From positions 1-41,966 of the forward strand of contig NZ_LGDD01000330.1 of the NCBI RefSeq assembly GCF_001279695.1: a stretch of 41,966 bases of DNA, written 5' to 3'. Shown here in pieces: positions 8,107 to 15,815 of this stretch (its first letter is position 1; each line of letters starts with the position of its first letter). Both the position numbers and the translations under genes were made by a program. The DNA is from Streptomyces sp. WM6378 (GTDB taxonomy: Bacteria; Actinomycetota; Actinomycetes; Streptomycetales; Streptomycetaceae). The notes beneath the pieces were generated by a model, which made no database searches, was not told where the DNA came from, and saw nothing but the letters and a program-made list of their open reading frames with translations.

Positions 8107-9627
8107 TCAGCCGCGGGGCGAGCGGCCGAACAGCGAGCCGTACATCTTCCCGTACAGGTCCGTGTTGAGCTGGCTGGCCGCGAAGCGGTCGGCGCCCGGG
8201 CCGTACGCGAAGATCGGGACGTCCGCGCCGGTGTGGTTGCCGGACAGGTACGTCAGCCACAGGCTCGCCTCGGGGCTGCCGTCCTTGACGCCCTTCGGGT
8301 CGTCCGGGGTGCGGAAGGTCGCCGGGCCGAAGTTCTTGGCGTCGCCCGCGCCCGCGCCGTTCACGATGCCGGACGAGCGGGCCGGGTCCTTGACGCCCGA
8401 AGTGGCCCGCGAGGGAAGGGAGTTGTTCGCCGGATTGCCGGCGTCCGTGTTCGCCGGGGGCGCCGCCGACTCGGCGTTGGTGTACGTGCCCTTCTCGATG
8501 ATGTTGAAGCCCGCGCACTCGTGGTCCGCGGTGACGACGACCAGCGTGTGGCCGTCCCTCTTCGCGAAGTCGGTGGCCGCCTTCACCGCGTCGTCGAACG
8601 CCTTGACCTCGGCGAGCGTCTGGGCGGCGTCGTTGGCGTGCGAGCGCTTGTCGATCTGGGCGCCCTCGACCTGGAGGAAGAAGCCCTTCTTCGAGCGGCC
8701 GTCGAGCAGGTCGATCGACTTCTTCGCCATCTCGGCGAGCGTCGGCTCCTGCTTCTGCGGGGCGCCCGCGGGCAGGGACGCCTTCGCCTGCTCGACGGTC
8801 AGGTTGCCGCGGTTGAAGAGCCCGACGACCTTCCTGCCGCGCGCCTTGTCGAGGTCCGCCTTGGTGGCGACCTTCTGCGAATCCGCGGTCTGCGCGGCCA
8901 GCTTCGGGTCGCCGAACGAACCCAGCACCTGATAGCCCTGCGCCTGGAGCGCCTTCTGGTCGTCCGGCTCGAAGCGGGCGAGACCGCCGCCGAGCACCAC
9001 GTCGGCGGTGCCGTTGCGGGCGATCTGCTCGGCGATCGGCGTGATCAGCGTCTTGTCGGCGGGCGCCTTCTCATAGCTGCCGTCGGCGTTCTTCGGCAGG
9101 CAGGCCGCGTCCGAGTACGTCGGCCCCTGGCAGCCGCGGAGCAGCGCGTGGCTGAACTGGGCGGCGGGCGTGGCGTCGGTGATCTCGGCGGTCGAGACGT
9201 TGCCGGTGGCGAAGCCGGCCGCCTTGGCCTGCTCCATGAGCGTGGCGCGCTTCTTCTCGTAACTGTCCACGCCGATCGCGGCGTTGTACGTCTTGACGCC
9301 CGAGGCCCAGGCGGTGGCGGCGCTCGCCGAGTCCGTCACCAGGGCGGGCTGGTCGCTGCCCTTCTCGACGGCGTACGTGGCGACCGCGCCGGTGTAGGGC
9401 AGGCGCTCCATGTTCAGCTTGCCCTGGGCGCCGTAGTAGCGCTCGCGTCCCGCGGTGACGTGGGTGCGGCCCATGCCGTCGCCGAGCAGGTAGATGACGT
9501 TGCGTATCTCGCGACCGCCGCCGTGACCGCCGTGCTGGGGTGCGGAGCTGGCGGTGACGGCCGAGCCCGCGGCGACCGCGGAGGCCGCCGCGAACACCGC
9601 GAGCACCTTCATTGCCTTGTGTGTCAT
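8107..9627 (-). CDS. phoA: Secreted alkaline phosphatase, PhoA family
   Basis: Exported phosphomonoesterase of the classic E. coli PhoA type, 506 residues with an N-terminal signal peptide (hydrophobic core about residues 8-25, Ala-rich cleavage region near 28). Active-site residues sit one position before the E. coli numbering: Asp50 (LLGDGMG), catalytic Ser100 (VTDSASAATAW), Glu321, Asp326 and His330 (QVEGAQIDKRSH), Asp368 and His369 (TADHE), His465 (NHTGADVP). The lysine of the Mg site is kept (Lys327). The enzyme should therefore be active and bind two Zn and one Mg. A single GTTCAC lies about 25 bp upstream of the start on the minus strand, but a proper tandem PHO box was not found. A lipoprotein gene follows. 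Confidence 0.94.
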   Translation of the reverse strand: MTHKAMKVLAVFAAASAVAAGSAVTASSAPQHGGHGGGREIRNVIYLLGDGMGRTHVTAGRERYYGAQGKLNMERLPYTGAVATYAVEKGSDQPALVTDSASAATAWASGVKTYNAAIGVDSYEKKRATLMEQAKAAGFATGNVSTAEITDATPAAQFSHALLRGCQGPTYSDAACLPKNADGSYEKAPADKTLITPIAEQIARNGTADVVLGGGLARFEPDDQKALQAQGYQVLGSFGDPKLAAQTADSQKVATKADLDKARGRKVVGLFNRGNLTVEQAKASLPAGAPQKQEPTLAEMAKKSIDLLDGRSKKGFFLQVEGAQIDKRSHANDAAQTLAEVKAFDDAVKAATDFAKRDGHTLVVVTADHECAGFNIIEKGTYTNAESAAPPANTDAGNPANNSLPSRATSGVKDPARSSGIVNGAGAGDAKNFGPATFRTPDDPKGVKDGSPEASLWLTYLSGNHTGADVPIFAYGPGADRFAASQLNTDLYGKMYGSLFGRSPRG

Positions 9628-9764
9628 GGCGGTGAAGCTATGAGTCGCATGTGAACGGACCGGGAGGTTCAGGCGGCCGCCAAGCGAACGCCTTTACCTG
9701 CCGCATAACTTTTGCGTCCCGGCCCTTTGCCTGCTCTGGGTGCGCCCCTTACCTCTGGTCGCTC

Positions 9765-11276
9765 TTACCCGTACGACAGGTTGGAGCAGATGTTGTCGTC
9801 GGCCGAGCGGGCCTTGTCCGCGACCGCGGGCGGCACCGAGGCGGGGGCGCTGGGCGCCGCGTCCGCCCCGCTCTCCTTGTACTGGGTGCCGAGGATGACG
9901 CTCAGGCCCGGCGTCTTCGACTGGCGCATGAGTGCGCCGGGGAAGTGCGTGGCGAGCGTCTTGGCCTTGGCCTCGTCGTTCGCGCCGTACTCGATGACGG
10001 TGTGCGTGTAGTCCTGGGTGGCGGCGGTCGTGGCGTTGGTCACCGTGAAGCCCGCCGACTTCAGGGATTCGGCGGCCTTGCCCGCGAGGCCCTTCTCGAT
10101 GGTGCCGTTGTAGACGGCGACGCTGATCCCCTGGCCGGAGGCGGGGGCCGGGGCGGAGGCGGCCGGGCTCGGCGCGGCGCTCGCGCCCTTCCCGGCGGCG
10201 TCCTGGCCGTCGACCGTACGGTCCGCCCTGAGGGCGGCGAACAGCGCGTCGGCCTCGGGTTTGACGACCGCGACGCGCGGGCCCTCGTACCGCCAGGGCA
10301 GCGTCACGAACTTGGTGTTGTGCAGATCGATGTCCTTCATGGACATCGCGAACGAGATCAGCTTGTTCGCCGAGCCGAGGCCCGGGTCGACGGTCATCGA
10401 CTTGGTGGCGGCGGTGGCGAGCGGCAGCAGGCTGGTCGGGTCGAGCCCGTTGCCCTTGACCTTCTTGATCAGGCTGCCGACGAACGCCTGCTGGCGCTGG
10501 ATGCGGCCTATGTCGGAGCCGTCGCCTATGCCGTGCCGTATGCGCACGTAGTCGAGCGCCTTCTGGCCGGAGACGGTCTGCGGGCCCTTGGCGAAGATCC
10601 GGTCGCCCTTGTGGTGCAGATTGGGGTTGAGGTCGCCCTGGTAGACGTCGTTGGGGACGCAGACCTGGACGCCGCCGACGGCCTCGGTCATCTTCGCGAA
10701 GCCCGCGAAGTCGACGACCACGGTGTGGTCCACGCGCAGACCGGTCAGTTTCTCGACGGTGTTCTGGGTGCAGGCCGGGTTGCCCTCGACCGTTTCGCCC
10801 ACCTCGAAGGCCGAGTTGAACATCACATTGTGCTTGTCCTTGGTCCACGTCCCGTTCGGCAGCTTGCACGGGGGTATGTCGACCAGGGAGTCGCGCGGTA
10901 TGGACACGGCGACGGCGTGCTTCTGGTCCGAGTACACGTGCATCAGGAACGCGGTGTCCGAACGGCCGATGTCGCCCGTGCCGTGGCCGTACGAGGCGTT
11001 GTCGCCGGAGCGCGTGTCAGAGCCGATGACCAGGACGTTCGAGCCCTTGGTCGAGGCGGCGGGGCGGTTGGCGGAGACTCCGCCGTCGTCGAAGGTCTTG
11101 ATGTTGCCGTTCAGCTGGAAGTAGATCCAGCCACCTCCGGCGACCGCGAGGACGACGACCGACAGGACCGTGACCCCGGCGATGCGGGCGCGGCTGCGCT
11201 TGTTGCGGCGCCGTGGCGCGGCGGAGCTGCCGCCCTCGCGCCTGCTTGCCGCTCCCGCTTTGTGGCTGCCCGCCAT
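9765..11276 (-). CDS. LCP (LytR-CpsA-Psr) family glycopolymer transferase with LytR_C domain
   Basis: Membrane-anchored enzyme predicted to attach undecaprenyl-linked glycopolymers such as teichoic acids to peptidoglycan. Basic N-terminus (PRRRNKRSRARIAG), one TM helix at about residues 32-52, then the LCP domain (~80-275) with the conserved Asp/Arg motifs VIGSDTR, GRSDTAFLMHV, VSIPRDS and the lipid-pocket segment LDYVRIRHG...DIGRIQRQQAF. A Pro/Ala-rich linker leads to a LytR_C domain (~375-470, ISVAVYNGTIEKGLAGKAAE). ATG 11276 is preferred because GAGGGG lies five bases upstream. An in-frame ATG at 11288 is possible. Divergent from tatA. Confidence 0.9.
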   Translation of the reverse strand: MAGSHKAGAASRREGGSSAAPRRRNKRSRARIAGVTVLSVVVLAVAGGGWIYFQLNGNIKTFDDGGVSANRPAASTKGSNVLVIGSDTRSGDNASYGHGTGDIGRSDTAFLMHVYSDQKHAVAVSIPRDSLVDIPPCKLPNGTWTKDKHNVMFNSAFEVGETVEGNPACTQNTVEKLTGLRVDHTVVVDFAGFAKMTEAVGGVQVCVPNDVYQGDLNPNLHHKGDRIFAKGPQTVSGQKALDYVRIRHGIGDGSDIGRIQRQQAFVGSLIKKVKGNGLDPTSLLPLATAATKSMTVDPGLGSANKLISFAMSMKDIDLHNTKFVTLPWRYEGPRVAVVKPEADALFAALRADRTVDGQDAAGKGASAAPSPAASAPAPASGQGISVAVYNGTIEKGLAGKAAESLKSAGFTVTNATTAATQDYTHTVIEYGANDEAKAKTLATHFPGALMRQSKTPGLSVILGTQYKESGADAAPSAPASVPPAVADKARSADDNICSNLSYG

Positions 11277-11288
11277 CGGACCCCTCAT

Positions 11289-11449
11289 CCCTCATTCACG
11301 CCTCTTCTGTAGAGGAGACGGTGAGTCGCACACTCTGGTTGTACAGTTGCGCAATGTAGCAAGTCTCACTGAGAGCCATCAGCCCCAGCCGTACGAAGAA
11401 ATCGGCTGGACGAAAAGGCTGTAGGACGCGAACGAGGGAGGACGGCGGG
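11289..11449. promoter_or_regulatory. Divergent intergenic region between the LCP gene and tatA
   Basis: 161 bp that must promote both flanking genes. An 8-bp perfect palindrome TTGCGCAA lies near 11346-11353 in the AT-richest part. The tatA Shine-Dalgarno GGGAGGA sits just before its ATG. No sigma-factor consensus could be assigned with confidence. Confidence 0.35.
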
Positions 11450-11719
11450 ATGTTCCTGCGCAACGGGCTTGAGCCCTGGCATCTGCTGATCGTGGCCGTA
11501 GTACTGATCCTGCTGTTCGGCTCGAAGAAGCTGCCCGACACGGCACGCGCGCTGGGCAAGTCCCTGCGCATCCTCAAGAGCGAGACCAAGGCGATGCGCG
11601 AGGACGGCACCGAATCCTCACCCGCCGCCACCGCACCCCCGCAGGTCACCCCGGCTCAGGCCCCGGTCCAGACTCCGGTCCAGACTCCGACCTCCACGGA
11701 CGCGCGCCCGGTTCAATGA
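11450..11719 (+). CDS. tatA: Sec-independent protein translocase TatA
   Basis: Small 89-residue pore-forming component of the twin-arginine translocase. It has a short N-terminus ending EPWH, one TM helix (about residues 10-23), the [19 protein letters not shown] hinge and amphipathic helix, and an unstructured Pro/Thr/Gln tail with a short duplication (PVQTPVQTP). The conserved Phe-Gly hinge and the Leu-Pro follow the family pattern. The Shine-Dalgarno GGGAGGAC precedes ATG 11450. Streptomycetes usually have further Tat genes elsewhere, so this may be one of several TatA paralogues. Confidence 0.93.
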   Translation: MFLRNGLEPWHLLIVAVVLILLFGSKKLPDTARALGKSLRILKSETKAMREDGTESSPAATAPPQVTPAQAPVQTPVQTPTSTDARPVQ

Positions 11720-11741
11720 TCCCGCCGTACGCTCGGCAGGC

Positions 11742-12701
11742 ATGGAACAGCTGCCGACGTACGACGACGTGGTCCGCGCCCATGAGCGGATCGCCCCGCA
11801 CGCCCACCGCACCCCGGTCCTGACCTCGCGGCTCACCGACGCCGAGCTCGGCCTGAGCCTCTTCTTCAAGTGCGAGAACCTCCAGCGGATGGGGGCCTTC
11901 AAGTTCCGCGGCGCGTTCAACGCGCTGTCGCGCTTCGACGCGGAGCAGCGCCGCGCGGGCGTGGTCGCCTACTCGTCCGGCAACCACGCCCAGGCCGTCG
12001 CGCTCGCCGCCTCCCTGCTCGGCATTCCGGCGACCATCGTCATGCCGCACGACGCCCCCACGGCCAAGCTCGCGGCCACCAAGGGGTACGGGGCGAGCGT
12101 GGTCTCGTACGACCGCTACACCGAGGACCGCGAGGACATCGGCCGGGCGCTCGCCGTGCAGCGCGGCCTGACGCTGATCCCGCCGTACGACCACCCCCAT
12201 GTGATGGCCGGTCAGGGCACCGCCGCGAAGGAACTCTTCGAGGAGACCGGCCCGCTCGACGCGCTGTTCGTGCCACTGGGCGGCGGCGGGCTCCTGTCCG
12301 GCAGCCTCCTCTCGGCGGGCGCACTGTCACCCTCCTGCGAGGTGTACGGGGTCGAGCCGGAGGCGGGCGACGACGGACGGCGCTCACTGCGCGCGGGCCG
12401 GATCGTGTACATCGACACCCCGGCGACCATCGCGGACGGCGCCCAGACGCAGCATCTGGGCGCGTACACGTTCCCGGTGATCCGCGACCGCGTGACCGAC
12501 ATCGTCACGGCGTCGGACGCCCAACTTGTGGACTGCATGCGGCTGTTGGCCGCGCGCATGAAGATCGTCGCCGAGCCGACGGGGTGCCTGGGCGTGGCTG
12601 CGGCGGTCGCTCTGGCCGAGCGGTACCGGGGGAGGCGGGTGGGGGTGATCGTCAGCGGGGGCAACGTGGACGTGTCCCGCTTCGCGGAGCTGGTGGGGTA
12701 A
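11742..12701 (+). CDS. PLP-dependent threonine/serine dehydratase-like enzyme
   Basis: A 319-residue fold-type II PLP enzyme. The Schiff-base lysine is Lys54 in GAFKFRGAFN; SSGNHAQAVA and PLGGGGLLSG (phosphate-binding Gly loop) are present. There is no C-terminal ACT domain, so it is not the biosynthetic IlvA type. It fits a catabolic threonine dehydratase, serine racemase or threo-3-hydroxyaspartate ammonia-lyase, which sequence reading alone cannot separate. It starts 22 bp after the tatA stop at ATG 11742 with only a weak GGCAGG upstream, and may be read through from tatA. Confidence 0.88.
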   Translation: MEQLPTYDDVVRAHERIAPHAHRTPVLTSRLTDAELGLSLFFKCENLQRMGAFKFRGAFNALSRFDAEQRRAGVVAYSSGNHAQAVALAASLLGIPATIVMPHDAPTAKLAATKGYGASVVSYDRYTEDREDIGRALAVQRGLTLIPPYDHPHVMAGQGTAAKELFEETGPLDALFVPLGGGGLLSGSLLSAGALSPSCEVYGVEPEAGDDGRRSLRAGRIVYIDTPATIADGAQTQHLGAYTFPVIRDRVTDIVTASDAQLVDCMRLLAARMKIVAEPTGCLGVAAAVALAERYRGRRVGVIVSGGNVDVSRFAELVG

Positions 12702-12747
12702 GCCCCGAATCGGCGCGCTCCTGGAGTTGCCCGTACCGCATGCCGCT

Positions 12748-12778
12748 AGGGGCGCGGGGAACTGCGCGACAACCCCGC
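12748..12778 (+). repeat. Streptomyces-type intergenic repeat (AGGGGCGCGGGGAACTGCGC class)
   Basis: The core AGGGGCGCGGGGAACTGCGC is followed by GACAACCCC. Closely related cores recur at about 14704 and 35222 in this window, always between genes. I know this sequence as a common dispersed intergenic motif of streptomycete genomes; its function is unknown. Confidence 0.7.
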
Positions 12779-12814
12779 CCACCCCAGCGGAGCGGCACGG
12801 CGCATGATGGGGGC

Positions 12815-14590
12815 ATGAACGAGATGCCGGAGTGGGAGAAGCGGTTCAGGGCGCCGAGGGTGGGGCTTCCCGACTGGGCGGAGGACGCCCCGGACCGCTC
12901 ACTGTTCGTGTCGAACGCGACAGGGACGTACGAGCTGTACGCGTGGGACCGTGCGACCGGGTCGCAGCGCCGCGCCACCGACCGCCCCAACGGCACCACC
13001 GACGGGGTGCTGACGCCCGACGGCGAGTGGATCTGGTGGTTCGACGACACGGACGGCGACGAGTTCGGCGTGTGGCGGCGCCAGCCGTTCCGGGGCGGTG
13101 ACGACGAGCCGGCCGTGCCCGGGCTCGAACCGTCCTACCCGGCGGGCCTCGCGCTCGGCCGGGACGGCACGGCGGTGGTCGGCCGCTCCACCGACGACGA
13201 CGGCTCCACGATCCATGTCGTACGCCCCGGCTCCGCGCCCGTCGAGATCTACCGGCACCGCGAGTCGGCGGGCGTGGGCGACCTGTCGCACGACGGGACG
13301 CTGATCGCCGTCGAGCACACCGAGCACGGCGACGCCATGCACTCGGCGCTGCGCGTGGTGCGCCCGGACGGCTCGGCGGTCGCCGAGCTCGACGACACCA
13401 AGGGCGGCACCGAGGAGCTCGGGCTCGAAGTGCTCGGGTTCGCGCCGCTGGCGGGCGACACCCGGCTGCTGGTCGCCCACCAGCGGCGCGGCCGCTGGGA
13501 GCCGATGATCTGGGACGTGGCCTCCGGCGAGGAGATCGACCTCGCGCTCGACCTGCCGGGCGACGTGTCCGCCGAGTGGTACCCGGACGGCTCCGGGCTG
13601 CTCGTCGTCCACAGCTTCGAGGCGCGCAGCGGCCTGTTCCGCTTCGACCTCGCGACGCGCTCGCTGATCGAGATCGAGACCCCGGCGGGTTCGGTGTCGG
13701 GGGCGACGGCCCGGCCCGACGGCACGGTGGAGTACCTGTGGTCGTCGGCGGCCAGCCCCTCCGAAGTGCGCTCCACGACGGGCGAGGTCGTGCTCGACCC
13801 GCCCGGGTTCAAGGCGCCGGGGTCCGTGCCGGTGCGGGACGCCTGGGTGGAGGGGCCCGGCGGCCGCATCCACGCCCTGGTCCAACGCCCCGCAGGCGAC
13901 GGCCCGTTCCCCACGCTCTTCGAGATCCACGGCGGGCCGACCTGGCACGACAGCGACTCGTTCGCGTCCGGTCCCGCGGCCTGGATCGACCACGGCTACG
14001 CGGTGGTCCGGGTCAACTACCGCGGCTCCACCGGGTACGGGCGGGCCTGGACCGACGCGCTCAAGCACCGGGTCGGGCTCATCGAGCTGGAGGACATCGC
14101 GGCGGTCCGCGACTGGGCGGTCGCCTCGGGCCTCGCCGACCCCGCGCGCCTCATCCTGGCGGGCGGCTCCTGGGGCGGCTACCTCACGCTGCTCGGCCTC
14201 GGCACGCAGCCGGACGCGTGGGCGCTGGGGCTCGCGGCGGTGCCGGTCGCGGACTACGTCACGGCGTACCACGACGAGATGGAAGCCCTGAAGGCGATGG
14301 ACCGGACGCTGCTCGGCGGCACCCCGGACGAGGTCCCGGACCGCTTCCGGGCGTCGTCGCCCCTGACGTACGTCGACGCCGTGCGGGCGCCGGTCTACAT
14401 CTCCGCCGGGGTGAACGATCCGCGCTGTCCGATCCGGCAGGTGGAGAACTATGTGGACCGGCTCGCTGCGCGGGGGGCGGCGCACGAGGTCTACCGCTAC
14501 GACGCGGGGCACGGCTCGCTGGTGGTGGAGGAGCGCATCAAGCAGGTCCGCCTGGAACTCGCCTTCGCGGCACGCCACCTGGCGGGCTGA
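12815..14590 (+). CDS. Prolyl oligopeptidase-family serine peptidase (S9)
   Basis: A 591-residue cytoplasmic peptidase with an N-terminal beta-propeller (about residues 30-335) and a C-terminal alpha/beta-hydrolase domain (~345-591). The catalytic triad can be placed: Ser452 in GGSWGGY, Asp535 in NDPRCP and His566 in DAGHGS. HGGPTWH (372-378) forms the oxyanion region, and NYRGSTGYG is characteristic of S9C acylaminoacyl/prolyl peptidases. No signal peptide. ATG 12815 is the first methionine of the recognisable protein; the open frame continues upstream only as a shadow of the dehydratase gene. It probably trims short peptides. Repeat elements flank it on both sides. Confidence 0.92.
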   Translation: MNEMPEWEKRFRAPRVGLPDWAEDAPDRSLFVSNATGTYELYAWDRATGSQRRATDRPNGTTDGVLTPDGEWIWWFDDTDGDEFGVWRRQPFRGGDDEPAVPGLEPSYPAGLALGRDGTAVVGRSTDDDGSTIHVVRPGSAPVEIYRHRESAGVGDLSHDGTLIAVEHTEHGDAMHSALRVVRPDGSAVAELDDTKGGTEELGLEVLGFAPLAGDTRLLVAHQRRGRWEPMIWDVASGEEIDLALDLPGDVSAEWYPDGSGLLVVHSFEARSGLFRFDLATRSLIEIETPAGSVSGATARPDGTVEYLWSSAASPSEVRSTTGEVVLDPPGFKAPGSVPVRDAWVEGPGGRIHALVQRPAGDGPFPTLFEIHGGPTWHDSDSFASGPAAWIDHGYAVVRVNYRGSTGYGRAWTDALKHRVGLIELEDIAAVRDWAVASGLADPARLILAGGSWGGYLTLLGLGTQPDAWALGLAAVPVADYVTAYHDEMEALKAMDRTLLGGTPDEVPDRFRASSPLTYVDAVRAPVYISAGVNDPRCPIRQVENYVDRLAARGAAHEVYRYDAGHGSLVVEERIKQVRLELAFAARHLAG

Positions 14591-14597
14591 GGAGACC

Positions 14598-14675
14598 CTG
14601 GGGCTCCGCCCCAGACCCCGTATCGCGCCTCAAGGGCGCTCGTCCTCAATCGCCGGACGGGCTGGGTATGCCTGC
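14598..14675 (+). repeat. Intergenic repeat B with hairpin
   Basis: It begins with the perfect hairpin CTGGGGC-TCC-GCCCCAG (14598-14614) just after the peptidase stop, followed by a conserved-looking stretch ending CTCAATCGCCGGACGGGCTGG. The hairpin may terminate the peptidase transcript. A related sequence occurs in inverted orientation at 14763-14813. Confidence 0.65.
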
Positions 14676-14703
14676 AAGGGCACCCTGCGAAGGTCAACCC
14701 TGC

Positions 14704-14728
14704 AAGGGGCACGGGGAACTGCGCGACC
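14704..14728 (+). repeat. Intergenic repeat A (AAGGGGCACGGGGAACTGCG class)
   Basis: Second occurrence of the core seen at 12748, differing by a G-to-A change (GGCACGGGG in place of GGCGCGGGG). It lies between the two inverted copies of repeat B. Confidence 0.65.
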
Positions 14729-14762
14729 AGCCACGCAGCGTCCGCAGCCGAACGACGAGCGC

Positions 14763-14840
14763 ATCCAGCCCCTCCGGCGTTTGAGGAGCGGGGGCCCGGG
14801 GGCAGCGCCCCCGAGGGGGCCCGGGGCCAAGGCCCCGGGG
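14763..14840 (-). repeat. Inverted copy of repeat B followed by two G/C hairpins
   Basis: CCAGCCCCTCCGGCGTTTGA is close to the reverse complement of the end of repeat B at about 14645-14675. It is followed by the hairpin GGGGGC-AGC-GCCCCC (14798-14812) and a 9-bp perfect stem at 14820-14839 with an AA loop. The whole 14598-14840 segment could fold on itself. Confidence 0.6.
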
Positions 14841-14895
14841 GCTTGCGGGGACCCCGCAGCCCCGCCCCCCGGCAGGATTCCGTACCGTGGGGTGT

Positions 14896-15696
14896 GTGTA
14901 CCGGTTCCTGCTCACACCCCGCTGGTGGGGAATCCACGTCTTCGTCCTGCTCGCCATCCCCGTCTGCATCTTCATGGGCAGCTGGCAGCTGGGCCGCTTC
15001 GAGGACCGCGTGCAGTCCCACGAAGCGGCCGCGAAGGCGCCCGACCCCGCCACGCAGAAGGCCGAACCGCTCGCCGACCTGCTCCCCGTGGACCAGCGCA
15101 CTTCCGGCCGCCCCGCCGAGGCACGCGGACGGTACGCCGAGCAGTTCCTGGTGCCCGACCGCGAGGTGGACGGCAAGTCGGGCAGCTATGTGCTGACTCT
15201 GCTGCGCACCGACGGCGGCAAGGCGCTGCCCGTCGTACGGGGCTGGATCCCGCAGGGCGCCAAGGCTCCGGCCGCGCCCGCCGGCGAGGTCGACGTCACC
15301 GGCGTACTGCAGGCCTCCGAGAACGCCGGCTCCGACGGGGTGCACGCGCAGGGCGGCCTCCCGCAGGGCCAGGTCGGCATGATCAGCGCGGCGGCCCTGG
15401 TCAACCTGGTGCCGTACCAGGTGTACGACGCCTGGGTGACGCTGCCCGGCGCCGACGCCGGGATGACTCCCGTACCCGCCAGCGCCCCGCAGAACAGCGG
15501 GCTCGACCTGAAGGCGTTCCAGAACCTCGGCTACACCGGCGAGTGGTTCGTCTTCGCCGGGTTCGTGGTCTTCATGTGGTTCCGCCTCGTACGCCGCGAG
15601 GCGGAGGCCTTGGAGGACGCCGAGCTCGGCCTCGCCCCCGAGGCAGAGAACGAGACCGCGACGGACGACTCGCCCGTCGCCCCGCTCGCCGGGTAG
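14896..15696 (+). CDS. SURF1-family cytochrome c oxidase biogenesis protein
   Basis: Membrane protein assisting cytochrome aa3 oxidase assembly. It begins MYRFLLTPRWWGIHVF, the usual SURF1 N-terminus. TM helices lie at about residues 11-29 and near 210-230 (EWFVFAGFVVFMWFRLVRRE), with an external domain between them that contains FLVPDREVDGKSGSYVLTLL and VRGWIP. The start was placed at GTG 14896 to match the family; GTG 14887 would add three residues (MGC). No clear Shine-Dalgarno is visible. A strong hairpin terminator follows the stop. Confidence 0.87.
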   Translation: MYRFLLTPRWWGIHVFVLLAIPVCIFMGSWQLGRFEDRVQSHEAAAKAPDPATQKAEPLADLLPVDQRTSGRPAEARGRYAEQFLVPDREVDGKSGSYVLTLLRTDGGKALPVVRGWIPQGAKAPAAPAGEVDVTGVLQASENAGSDGVHAQGGLPQGQVGMISAAALVNLVPYQVYDAWVTLPGADAGMTPVPASAPQNSGLDLKAFQNLGYTGEWFVFAGFVVFMWFRLVRREAEALEDAELGLAPEAENETATDDSPVAPLAG

Positions 15697-15720
15697 GCGA
15701 AGGACACAAATAAGGACACA

Positions 15721-15754
15721 AAAAAAGGGGGGCCCGCCACCAGGCGGGCCCCCC
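15721..15754. terminator. Perfect 12-bp stem terminator between convergent genes
   Basis: Arms at 15727-15738 (GGGGGGCCCGCC) and 15743-15754 (GGCGGGCCCCCC) pair perfectly around an ACCA loop. Six A residues at 15721-15726 become a U-tract for minus-strand transcription, so it is a classic intrinsic terminator for the gene ending at 15816. It can also stop the SURF1 transcript, though without a U-tract. Confidence 0.9.
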
Positions 15755-15815
15755 TTCGTGCTCCTCCCCCTCCGCGAACGAGGAGCCGTCCCGAATACTT
15801 CGCTTCCGAGCAGGG

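Noticed and set aside
8024..8518. Upstream extension of the lipoprotein frame to 8518
   Set aside because: The extra codons run through the coding sequence of the phosphatase in another frame. The lipoprotein signal and Shine-Dalgarno place the start at 8023.
9632..9656. Possible PHO box upstream of the alkaline phosphatase
   Set aside because: Only one GTTCAC is present on the minus strand. The next 11-bp unit retains only TCA, so the tandem repeat needed for PhoP binding is not convincing.
11870..12814. Plus-strand open frame upstream of and in frame with the S9 peptidase
   Set aside because: It lies inside the dehydratase gene in a different frame and gives an Arg/Gly-rich shadow. The peptidase similarity starts at the ATG at 12815.
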